A stretch of 17,450 bases of DNA. Source: Funneliformis mosseae (taxonomy: Eukaryota > Glomeromycota > Glomeromycetes > Glomerales > Glomeraceae). This document shows, piece by piece, positions 1-8,999 of this stretch. Within the stretch, counting starts at the first letter, position 1, and the number at the start of each line of letters is the position of its first letter. The stretch lies in the NCBI GenBank assembly GCA_910592005.1, contig CAJVPP010001867.1, positions 1 through 17,450 of the forward strand. The letters run 5' to 3'. Position numbers and translations under genes: made by a program. The notes under the pieces were generated by a model. The model had not been told where the DNA came from. It was given only the letters and a program-made list of their open reading frames with translations, and did not search any database.

Positions 1-1525
1 AAATGCTAAAAGAAATTTCTTTAAATTTAAATGAATAAAATATTGAGTTTGATCCATATCATCAACATATTAGATGTTTTACACATATTATTAATATAGG
101 TGTATAAAAAGGTACTTAAAAATCTTTATGCATTAGGTCCAAATAATAAAAGTATTTTAAATGAAATAATAGAAACTAATGAACAGTTAAAAAATATTAT
201 ATATAAAGTTTTTTATTTTTTAATAAAAAATAATTTTACAAATAATTTTTATTAATAATAATTAAATTATTTAATATATTATTTAGCTTAGAAAATTAAT
301 AATGAAAATTCATGTTTCACCTTAATGATGTGAAAGTTTTTTTCAACAATGTATTGCATTAAAACTTTAAAATTAGAATTAATAATAGATATTAAAACTC
401 ATTAGAATTCTACAGAAATGATGTTAGAAAGAGCTATTTTACTTAAAAATGCTCTTCATAATATAGCATTAGCTGATAAAGACCTTAATAAATATATTCT
501 TTCAAATGATAAATAGGATTATATTAAGATATACAAGAATTTTTACAGGTTTATAATTTATTAATAAAGAATGTTTAATTTAAATTTATTTTAAATATTT
601 AACAAATATTTTTTTATTTAGCTTTTTAAAAAAGGATCAGATTTTATTACTGGTCAATTATATCCTACACTTTCATATAGTGTTCCAGTTTATAATTATT
701 TAATAGATAAAATTGAAGATATAATTGATAATAATATTAATAGATTGGAAATTAAATATGCAGCTAAATTGGCAAAGGATAAAATATTAGAATATTATCC
801 ATTAACAGATGGAACTAATTATATTATTGCTACAGGTTAGTTAATTTATAAAATTAAATAAATTAATATTATATTATTTTATTATTAATTATTATTTATA
901 ATTAATTAGTAATAGATCCATGATTAAAATTACAATATTATGAAACTAATAATTGGGAAAGATATTATATTAATGAAGCAAAAAATATTATAATAACTAT
1001 TTGGGAAAAAAAATATAAAAATATTACAGATGCTAATATTTCTTCTGATAATTTAGAAGATGATATTCTTAATCATGTATTTAAAAAAAGAAAAATATAT
1101 CATAAAGATGAGCTTAAAGTTTATCTTAAAGAACCACTTGTATCAAATAAAACAGATATTTTATTATGGTGGAAAGTAAGTATAATATTTAAATATTTAT
1201 TATAATAATATATTCTTATATTTAATTAATTTATTAATTTATAAATATTATTATAAAGCTTCATAAAAATGAATATCCAAATCTTTTTAAAATGCTAAAG
1301 ATATATTAGCTATTTTAGGTTAATATAATTATTAATTATATTATTTTATAATTATAATTACTCATATAAATTTTATTATTTTTTTTTGCTACTAATATAC
1401 TAATAGAAAGAATATTTTTAGGTAGAATAGATTTGATAGTTCAGAAAAGATACAACTTAAAAAGTGAAACAATTAATAAATGCATGTATCTTAAAGGATG
1501 GTTAAATTTAGATTTAATTAATTAA
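1..1525 (+). pseudogene. hAT-family transposase relic 1, 5'-truncated by the window edge
   Basis: Read across frames, this is the C-terminal two thirds of a hAT transposase. In order I see FDPYHQHIRCFTHIINIGV (about 50-112), a decayed TRWNST motif reading TH*NST followed by MMLERA (about 395-435), LYPTLSYSVPVYNYLIDK (about 658-711), VIDP*LKLQYYE (908-945), DILLWWK (1155-1175) and the C-terminal dimerisation block ATNILIERIF, then DLIVQKRYNL, ending at TAA 1523-1525. Five intron-like gaps fit 208-286, 549-621, 836-909, 1176-1258 and 1319-1388; four end in AG, the last ends in TG. Gene-killing changes include stops in place of Gln, Trp and Arg, and one-base shifts near 110, 375, 520 and 1295. 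hAT transposases cut and paste DNA; this copy cannot encode an active enzyme. Family call is firm; subfamily is not. Confidence 0.85.
208..286 (+). other. Relic intron inside hAT copy 1 (first of five)
   Basis: The transposase reading stops at ATATATAAA before GTTTTTTATT and resumes at CTTAGAAAATTAAT after TATTTAG. The gap is 79 nt and almost pure A and T. The other gaps in the same relic are 549-621, 836-909, 1176-1258 and 1319-1388, all 70-83 nt, the size of the introns in the CLC and DTD genes here. They are therefore best read as spliceosomal introns kept in a dead transposase gene rather than random insertions. Confidence 0.6.
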
Positions 1526-1800
1526 AAATTATTATAAAGAAAGATAATTATTTTATTTTAAAAAATAATTTGATTTAGTTTTTCATTTTAATATAAATAG
1601 ATTAAGAAATCTTAATATTTTTAAGTTTTATAAAAGTTTTTATATCTACTTTTTTTTTTTAAGAATATTTTAACTTTTTGTAATTATTTTTTTTACAAAT
1701 TAAAAATAAAGATAAATTCATTTAACTATATATAAATTTAATATTACAATGTTAATAAAATTAAATATTTTTTACTAAAATAAAAAAATGATACTAGTCA
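1526..1800. other. AT-rich spacer, no gene seen
   Basis: Between the hAT stop and the minisatellite the sequence is nearly all A and T, with short runs such as a T run near 1650-1660. I see no reading frame of interest, no clear transposon terminus and no RNA gene. It may hold the eroded 3' end of the hAT element, but I cannot identify a terminal inverted repeat. Confidence 0.5.
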
Positions 1801-2060
1801 CATTTTTTAAAAAAATCATTTTAAAAATAAAATTCTTTAAGAAAATCATTCTAGAAGTGAAATTCTTTAAAAAAATCACTTCAGAAGTGAAGTTTTTTAA
1901 GAAAATTATTCTAGAAGTGAAATCCTTTAAAAAAATCATTCTGAATAGTAAAATTCTTTATAAAAATCACTTTAAAAAATTCTCTCAAGAGAATCATTCT
2001 AAAAATATTCCTCTTAAAGAGAATCATTCTGAGAATACTTCTCTTAATGAGAAATGTTTT
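1801..2060. repeat. 30-bp minisatellite with palindromic cores
   Basis: Units of 30 bp are visible at 1832-1861, 1862-1891, 1892-1921 and 1922-1951, with weaker units on each side. Each unit carries a TTCTTTAAGAA-like dyad followed by ATTCTAGAAGTGAA or a close variant. From about 1981 the motif drifts to CTCTCAAGAGAATCATTCT-type units to about 2060. Because 30 is a multiple of three, the array leaves an open frame at 1788-2066 with a repeated FFKKIILEVK decapeptide. I regard that frame as a by-product: there is no flanking gene structure, and the DNA-level palindromes are better conserved than the codons. Confidence 0.8.
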
Positions 2061-2084
2061 TCTTAATGATTTTTTATTTTTAAA

Positions 2085-2240
2085 TATAAATGCAAGCTGA
2101 ATGAGCTAACTTGCAAATCAAATTGGCTTAACTTAGCTTATCAATTGATCTTTATAAATTGAGCTAAGCTAAACTAAAAAAAAAGTGACTTAACTCAAGC
2201 TGGTAGCAATCTAAGCTAATCTGACTTATGCGAAACTTTG
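2085..2240. repeat. Diverged repeat rich in AGCTAA / TTAGCT words
   Basis: This stretch differs from its surroundings by many GAGCTAAC, TTAGCTTA and GAGCTAAGCTAA words on both strands, including an imperfect inverted pair around TTAGCTTATCAATTGAT. It resembles the TTGAGTT/AACTCAA-type blocks near 7261 and 8270 in style but not in exact sequence. It is probably an old satellite-like or MITE remnant. I could not define its ends. Confidence 0.4.
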
Positions 2241-2399
2241 ATTGTTAATATATTGCTTCAAAAATTAGAAGTCTTTAATTAATTTTAGATATTAAATACA
2301 TTGAAATTTAACTTATAATATGATAAAAAAGCATTAATACTACGTGAGGTAAATTATAAATTATAATGATATTATATTATTTTATTTTAATATTTTTTA

Positions 2400-3345
2400 T
2401 TAGCTATTATTATATAATATAGTATCAATAAATGAGGAATTAACAGAATTTTATTATCTAATAATAAATGGAATAAAATTAAGAAAATTAAAAATTACTA
2501 AAGACATATATTTATAATATAATAAGTATTATTTATTTTAAAATATATTTAATATTAATTAATATTTTGGTGTTTTAAATTAGCTACTCTTGAAATGAGT
2601 AAAACAAGTAAACTAAAACTCAATCCATTTTTAATTTAATTGATATAATTGAGGATTTTATTGATATAACTTAATTAAATAATATTATTAATATTACTAA
2701 TAATACTAAAACTAAAATAAAGTAATATTATCTAATATCTGATAGACTTGTTTATATAATTTCAATAAGTATATATAAACTTATCTAATTTATTTTTATT
2801 ATAAAATATTAATATTAATAATTTTATTATATTATTAAATAATTATAGATCTAAGATTTAAATTAGATTATTATATAGATAATAAATTTTAATCTAAATA
2901 TATACAAATATATAAACAATAAATTAAAAATTATGAAATAATAAATATATTCAAAATTTCAATGAAAATGATAAAAGTAATAATTAATTTATTAGTTTAA
3001 ATTTAAATACATTAATTGCACATTATTTAAAAAAAAAAAACTAGTTAAAAGTAATGAATTAAATACATATTTAAATAATACATCAATTCTTAATGCTAAT
3101 ATTTTAATATTTTGGAAAATAAAATTTAAAGTAATATAATATTATTATTTAATTATATAATGAATCAATTTAATTTTTTAATTTAATTTATAGTCACATG
3201 AAGCAGAATTTTCAAATTTATCAAAAATGATAAGAAATTATTTAGTAATTCCTGATATATCATTATTAAGATTGCTAAACAAAACTTAGAGATTTTGCAA
3301 GTCATCTAAATAGAAAAAGAAAAAATTTAGTAAAATTATATTAAA
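2400..3345 (+). pseudogene. hAT-family transposase relic 2
   Basis: A second hAT transposase is traceable from its C-terminal half. DLRFKLDYYID (about 2848-2882) corresponds to the conserved region after LDPR in hAT enzymes. NELNTYLNN and ILIFWKIK (about 3054-3128) match the start of the dimerisation region. SHEAEFSNLSKMIRNYLVIP (about 3194-3253) is the core WWK..YP.L..MARDYLAIP-type motif in degraded form. After it, DFASHLNRKRKNLVKLY (about 3291-3342) is recovered only by a frameshift. Intron-like gaps lie near 2769-2848 and 3131-3193, both GT-AG. Many in-frame stops make it inactive. It reads differently enough from relic 1 to be a separate insertion. Confidence 0.65.
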
Positions 3346-3504
3346 TTTTTATTAAAAAATCTATGAAATTCTGGAAAAGGTAAATCTTTATCAAAGTTTA
3401 TAAAAATATAAAATTATATTAAAATCTTAGTAAAAAATTAGTAAAACTATAGTTTAGATATTTTGCTAAATCTAAAATGAGTTTAGACAAATAACCTTAG
3501 TTAT

Positions 3505-3660
3505 TATAAATTAATACTTAAACATAAAAATTACTTTGAATTTAATATCTCATTATAATAAATAGATACAAGTATTTTAATTAAAAGAGTATTTTCTAAT
3601 AGGATAGATTTAATTCACATAGAAAATGTAGTTTAAAATCAGAAATTACAGTTAACTCTT
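3505..3660 (+). pseudogene. hAT dimerisation-domain fragment (relic 3)
   Basis: The frame around 3565-3625 reads DTSILIKRVFSNRIDLIH. This resembles the ATS.PSERVFS..DLI signature at the C-terminal end of hAT transposases, and upstream KHKNYFEFN resembles the preceding K..YP.L segment. It lies just 3' of relic 2, which already has its own copy of that region, so it is either a third insertion or a duplicated tail. It is short and interrupted by stops. Confidence 0.5.
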
Positions 3661-4104
3661 TTTATAGCAAATTTTGATATTACAAATTTTACAATACAAT
3701 CGATTTTCAATGTCAAACAGATTTTTAAATATAAAAAAATCTTACTATACTAAATTTGTTATTAAAAATTTATACTACATATAATAAATTAAAATTAAAA
3801 AAATTTATATATAAAATGACTCTTTTTATAACAAAATATTCTATAATGAATTTTTTTTGATATCATGAAGTTTTGCTTAAAATGAATGTTACTAATTTTA
3901 TGTATATAAAATTTTTGTATTTTCTATATCTAATTTTTTAAATAAAATTAATAATAAATAAATATTTGCATTATATGTTATATCTTATATTTCATGATTT
4001 ATTTTACATATTTTATTTTTTACTTCCTTTTTTCTTTGCATAATGTCAAAAGTAAATAACTTAATGAACTTACTAATAAATAAGATAAACTTTTAAAAAA
4101 ATAA
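3661..4104. other. AT-rich spacer with a short direct repeat
   Basis: There is no gene. The word ACTCTTTTTATA occurs at about 3655 and again at about 3820, each followed by an A-rich stretch (GCAAATTTT and ACAAAATATT). This could be an eroded terminal or subterminal repeat of one of the neighbouring DNA transposons, but I found no matching copy past the pogo relic, so I do not assign it. Confidence 0.35.
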
Positions 4105-5690
4105 AAATCTCTTATAATGCACAAAAAAAAGAACTTTATTTAAAAAAAATATCATCATTTTTTTAAAAACAAAAAAACTTAGCTAATAAATATGACGTTA
4201 GTAAAGGTATGGTAAATAACATTTTAAAGAGAAAGAATGTTAGCTTTCTATAAATACCAATTCACTAAACCAATTTAAAATGTGATAAAAAAACTTTATT
4301 TTTTTTTATTAAAGAAGCGTTAGCAATTTAAATAAATTATGCATTCAAAGCTAATCTTATTATTATTGGCAATATTCTTTTAACTAAAGCCTTAAATTTT
4401 GCTTTTTATTAAAGAAGGATAAGTTTAAAGGGTCTAGTAGTTGGGTAAACAACTTTAAAAAATAATACTATATATATAGAAAAACTGCAAATATACTATT
4501 TGAAAATCTCAAAACAATAAGAGAGAATCTCCAATAATTATTAAAAGATATAGTTCTAAAGACATATTCAATTATGATGAAATAAGACTGTTTAGAAGAT
4601 GAAATATATTAAATAATATTCAATGAATAAACATTAAGAATAAAATAATTAAAGAATCATATAATGATCTTATTCATATGTAATGTAATAAGAAGTGAAA
4701 AGCTGACATATTTATTTATACACAAGTATGAAAACCTTAGAATTATTAAGAATATTGATAAAAGAACACTTCTGATCAAATACTATTAAAACAAAAAAAG
4801 TTGGATATAGGTTTTAATCTAAAGTGAGTATATAAAAAAGCTTGATATAAAAATAAAAAGATTAAACTGGAATATATTTCTTCTTATGAATAATGCTTTG
4901 ACATATGCTCTTTATAAAACTACCTATTAGTCTAATATTACTATTTAATTCCTCTTCAAATACTATTACACATCTTTAATCTTATAAATAAATCATAAAT
5001 AATTTTAAAATGAGAAATGTAATTGATTTAATAATTCTTTAATTAAAATATAATTAACATTATTATATTTTATATTTTATTTATACTTAATTCTAATTTA
5101 ACTTATTTTAAGCATAATATCAAAAGCTATATTTACAAAATCAGATTAAAGCTTTTAATAAATTTAATAAATACAGTATTAAATCTTCTAAAATTAATAT
5201 TAAAAGTGTATAAAATATATTTTATAAATATGGGATAACGTTACAAATAAAACAATTGAAAATTATTAAATAAAAGCAAATATTTTATTTAATAATAATT
5301 ATAAAAATAAGGATAAAACTGGTATTGATATATTACTTGAACTTAAATAATTAAAGAAAATGAAAGAAGTTCAAGTATTAATTAATAAACTAGATTTTGA
5401 CAATTCTTTTTCTGCTAAAGAATTTGTTAAGTATGATAAGTTTAAAATTATAAATAAAATGATATCTAATAAAAAAATTTTAAAAGCAGTTTTACCTAAT
5501 CAAAAAAACAAAAAAAAAGAAGATTTTTTATTATTAATAATTACTTTTAGAAAAGTTATTGAAACTTATTATAAAATAATTTTATATTTAGAGTAATAAG
5601 AAAAAACTTTTGATATAAAAAAAGAAGAGTTAAGGTCTATTAAAAGCTTAAAAAAAAATCTTTAAAATAACAGTTTGTCTCTTTAAAATA
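4105..5690 (+). pseudogene. pogo/Tigger-type DDE transposase relic
   Basis: Fragments in several frames line up in the order of a pogo-superfamily transposase. An N-terminal helix-turn-helix reads LANKYDVSKGMVNNILKRK (4179-4235). A CENP-B-type second DNA-binding segment reads KDKFKGSSSWVNNFKK (about 4413-4460). The first DDE block reads SKDIFNYDEIRLFRR (4555-4600, Asp at 4576-4578). The second DDE block reads FLLMNNALTYALY (about 4877-4916), where the usual catalytic Asp of MDN has become Asn (4889-4891). IWDNVTNKTIENY lies near 5230. The C-terminus is still open at 5360-5596. Stops and shifts between these blocks rule out a functional enzyme. I did not find terminal inverted repeats. Confidence 0.8.
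5360..5596 (+). pseudogene. Open C-terminal remnant of the pogo-type transposase
   Basis: This 78-codon frame is the longest uninterrupted piece of the pogo relic. It contains VQVLINKLDFDNSFSAKEF, then a KMISNKKILKAVLPN segment and a final TFRKVIETYYKIILYLE helix. These resemble the acidic tail of pogo/Tigger proteins, where alternating hydrophobic helices follow the DDE domain. The frame is open upstream to the TAA at 5348-5350, and DILLELK precedes that stop, so the Met at 5360 is internal and not a true start. It is not an independent gene. Confidence 0.65.
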
Positions 5691-5699
5691 AACTAATCT

Positions 5700-6880
5700 C
5701 AATAACTTTATTACTATAATTGAATAATAATTTAAGGAGTTATATAATAATATTTAATAATTTTTACATTTTTTTTACTTTTTACAGAATAAAATGATAT
5801 TATAGTTACAAGAAATTTTAATGTATTGACTAAATAACACCCCTATAATCATATTAAAATTTTGTTAAAATTGTGTTGAGAAATCATATTATTTTTATTG
5901 AACTTATATTGAAATTATATATAAATTTTTTATTAAATTGTGATAAATAATTTTATAATGATTTTTATTTATCACTAAGATGATGATTTGTTATTGTAGA
6001 TCTATTCTAATTGTCTGATATATTATATTTATTAAGTTATTTTTAGATTGATCTAATTTTTTAAATAATATAATGCATAATTATAATATGATGCTTAAAT
6101 TATTATTTTGACTTTTTGTTTTTAATATAAATCAGAATTTTAATTAAGGTTATATTATTTCAATTATAAGTAATGAATAAAAAATTTTATAAAATATCAA
6201 ATCTAATAAATAAATTTATTTATAAAGAGAAGTATTTTTATCATCTTATAATTTTTCATCTTTTGTATCTTAAATCTACCTTTAAATCACTTAATTTTAC
6301 TTCTTTAAATCTTTTTTAAATTAAATACAAAAATGATCATAAGAATAATTTAAGAAGACAATGAAATCAATTTATTAGTCAAAAAAAAAAGAGAAGAAAT
6401 AAAAAGTACTATATCAGCTACAAAAACAATAAGATGAGATTTTGCAGAGTGTAATCTGATAAAGAAATCAAATATATAATATGATATATTTAACTTATCA
6501 ATGTAAGCTAAAATGAAAGAATTTAGTATATGATTATAATATAAATAAATAAATAAATAATAATATAATGATAAATATAACTTAATAGTATAATTAATAT
6601 TTTTTAGAACTTTTGCAATTATTGAAATAAAGCAAAAAGAGATGAAAGGTGAACTTATATAGTAGAAAAATTATACAATCTCTTTAAAACTCGATTCTGA
6701 GATAGGTTAAGTAATAATTAAAATATTTAAATAATTTTTTGGATTTATATTAAAAATATTTACTTTTTAAAATTGAGGCATACTCAAAGGAGAAATTATA
6801 ATTTGCCTATTATAAAACAAATCTGAAATATAAAATAAAATCATAAAATGCTTGCAAAGCAATAATTATTAAAAAAATTT
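5700..6880. other. Unassigned AT-rich region
   Basis: I see no confident gene. The only stretch with lower A/T bias and protein-like reading is about 6350-6720. There DNEINLLVKKKREEIKS, then SATKTIR*DFAECNLIKKS (stop included), then IIEIKQKEMKGELI appear in different frames, separated by an intron-like AT block (about 6475-6605). No family is recognisable. It may be another transposon fragment. A short ACCCCTATAATC word near 5839 stands out locally, but no inverted partner was found. Confidence 0.3.
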
Positions 6881-7190
6881 TCATTTCATTTTAATTTTTT
6901 TAAAAATTTCATTTTTTTTTGTTTTATTTATTTAATTTGTTTTTTCATTTCATTATATTTTTCTAATTTCATTTTTCATTTCGTCTCATTTTTCTAATTT
7001 TGTTTTATAGTTTCTTTTTGTTTATTTAATTTTTTTTTTTTATTTCATCTTATTTATTTAATTTTATTTATAATTTTATTTTGTTTTCTTAATTTCATTT
7101 TTTATCTCATTTAGTTTTCTTAATTTCATTATTTTGTCTTGTTTTATTTTTTATTTTATTTTATTTTATTTTTTTATTTTAAAAAAATGA
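6880..7190. repeat. T-rich low-complexity tract, TTTCATTT-type
   Basis: About 300 bp dominated by TTTCATTT, TTTAATTT and TTTTATTT words on the + strand, with almost no G outside TTTGTTT and TTTCGTCTC. It is strand-asymmetric and ends at the A-rich segment near 7185. It lies just outside the element proposed at 7261-8486 and may be an older part of the same repeat type. Confidence 0.7.
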
Positions 7191-7250
7191 TACATAAATT
7201 AAATTTTATTTAGAAAAAAAAAAATTAATAAATTAATAAAAATATCATAT

Positions 7251-8496
7251 AACAATTAATAGAGTTTTGAATAAGTTGAGTTAACTCTTAAGTTAGATAA
7301 ATGAAATCAAGTTTAAATTAAATTGAGTTTATATTTTTTTAACTTGATGATTTGTGAGTCATACCAAATTCAAGTTGAGTTAAATATTTAATTCAACTCA
7401 ATTTAAACTCAATTTAAACTTGATTTGACTCAAGTTAATCTTACTTTTTAAATTGATTGATTTATTTTTCTTTTTTTCTTCTTTTTTCTTTCGATTGATT
7501 CTTTTTTTATATTTCAATCAATTTTTTTTCTTATTTCCATTTTTTTTTTAATTTTTAAATTTTTTTTTATTTTTTTTTTATTTTTCTATTATTCTTCTCT
7601 TTTGATCTTTTTTATTTTTTTTATTCTATTTTTTATTCTTTATTTTCATTTTAATTCCTCTTTTTTATATTTTTTTTATTTTTTATTTTATTTTAATTCC
7701 ATTTCCCCTCAATCATTTTATTTTTTTTATCTGAATTAATTTATTTTTATTTTTTTTATTTTTCGTTTTTGTTTTATTTCCTTCTCCCCTCCCATTTTTT
7801 TTCTTTTTTTTCTTTATTTTTTTATTTTTTTTATTTTATTTTTTATTTTTTATTTTTGTTTAATTCCTTTTTTCTCTCTTTCTCCTGTTTATTTTTTTAT
7901 TTTTTTTTATTTTTCTTTTTTATTTTCGTTATTAATTCCTTCATCTTATTTATTTTTTTTTATTTTTTTGTTTTTGTTTTTAATTCCTTCAATTTTTTTT
8001 TATTTTTTTTTATTTTTTATTTTTAATCCACCCTTCTCACTGTCTTTTTTATATTTATATATATTTTTTTATTTATTTTTTTATTTTCATTTTTAATTCT
8101 TTCCTTCTCCATCCATCTTTTTTTTTTCTTTTATTTTTTTTATTATATCTTCCTTCTCTCCTTTTTTTTCATTTTTTCATTTAATTTTTTAATTGAAATT
8201 TTTTTTATTTTAATATTTTATTGTTTATTTTAATTATTAACTTTTTTTAAAAATTTATATATTAATTTAAATATGACTCAAAACTTTATTTGAATTTGAC
8301 TTGTCTCAAATAAATTCAAGTCAAAATCAAGTCAAGTCAAATTGAATCAAGTTTAAACTTTATATAACTTAAATCAAGTCAAGTTGAAAAATTTTATAAA
8401 ATAAATTTGACTCAACTCAACTCAAAAAAATAAGTTGAATAGAGTTAATCTTCAAACTTGATTCAACTTAACTCATTCAGAATTCTAACGATTAAT
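7251..8496. mobile_element. Putative non-autonomous DNA transposon with TIRs and a 10-bp target duplication
   Basis: AGAGTTTTGAATAAGTTGAG starting at 7261 is matched in reverse complement by AGAATTCTGAATGAGTTAAG ending at 8486. The match is 21 of 27 over the aligned length, and five of the six differences are transitions. Directly outside lie AACAATTAAT (7251-7260) and AACGATTAAT (8487-8496), a 9-of-10 match that looks like a target-site duplication. Both ends continue into about 180-210 bp rich in TTGAGTT, TTGACTT and their complements. The core (about 7440-8270) is T-rich and encodes nothing. A 9-10 bp duplication is typical of Mutator-like elements, which makes this a MULE-type candidate. 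The low-complexity sequence lowers certainty. Confidence 0.5.
7440..8270. repeat. Long polypyrimidine-like T tract
   Basis: More than 800 bp in which the + strand is mostly T with interspersed C and A, in words such as TTTTTTTATTTTT and TTCCTTCTCTCC. G is very rare. An open frame at 7769-8026 (nearly all Phe, Leu, Ser, Tyr) is a product of composition, not a gene. Such a strand-biased tract could affect transcription, replication or nucleosome placement. It forms the core of the element proposed at 7251-8496. Confidence 0.8.
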
Positions 8497-8999
8497 AAAT
8501 TGCATATTAAAATAAAATGATTAGAATTTACAAAATAATTTTGGAAAATTATATTATAGTAAAATTATATTTGTATAATAAAATCAGTAATTATCTACTA
8601 TAATGAATAATTCGTTAATACTATAATGAATTATTTATTATATATATTAAATAATTTGTTATAGTATTAATAAAAATTCTTATAATAAAGACCTGATCAA
8701 TTAGATTAATTACTTCGTTATATTAAAGCATGACTGTAAATAAGTTGTAGAATAGTCTCAAAAATTAGGATTATCTACTGTGATTAACTCTACTAATTTA
8801 TCTTCAATTTCATTTAGTATGTGTTTTTCTTTATACTATAAAACTCATGATCCTTTTTGATAATATGATCTCTAATAAGTATAAACTTTTTTAAAATATT
8901 TTTGCAATTAATACTATTTTCATCTGTAGAAGAATAGTAGCTATGTATTGAAAAAAATGAAAAGCAAAAGATAATAAAAATGATAAACACATAGAGCAA
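8497..8999. other. Spacer upstream of the Fanzor relic; no assigned gene
   Basis: This stretch holds the hairpin at 8615-8670. The - strand is open at 8814-8999 (61 codons), starting with a hydrophobic run and then STDENSINCKNILKK. I recognise no family in that frame, and the DNA has the CpG-poor character of the relic region, so I do not call it a gene. It may contain the 5' end of the Fanzor-bearing element. Confidence 0.35.
8615..8670. repeat. Long imperfect palindrome (23-bp arms, 10-nt loop)
   Basis: TTAATACTATAATGAATTAT, continuing to 8637, is the reverse complement of 8648-8670 with 2 mismatches in 23. The loop is 10 nt of T and A. The word ACTATAATGAAT also occurs just upstream (about 8598), so the left arm is partly a direct repeat too. 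The stem is far longer than chance would give even at this AT content. It could be a tiny foldback element or the outer end of the Fanzor-bearing transposon about 350 bp downstream. Confidence 0.65.

Noticed and set aside
1788..2066. 92-codon frame with repeated FFKKIILEVK
   Set aside because: Explained by a 30-bp tandem repeat whose period is a multiple of three; palindromes at the DNA level are the conserved feature.
5839..5850. ACCCCTATAATC as a pogo terminal repeat
   Set aside because: No inverted partner was found upstream of 4105.
7769..8026. 85-codon Phe-rich open frame on the + strand
   Set aside because: It is a direct product of the T-rich tract; codons are nearly all TTT, TTC, TTA and TAT, with no domain or gene context.
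8814..8999. 61-codon - strand frame with a hydrophobic start
   Set aside because: Low-complexity Phe/Ile/Ser run, no recognisable family, and relic-like base composition.
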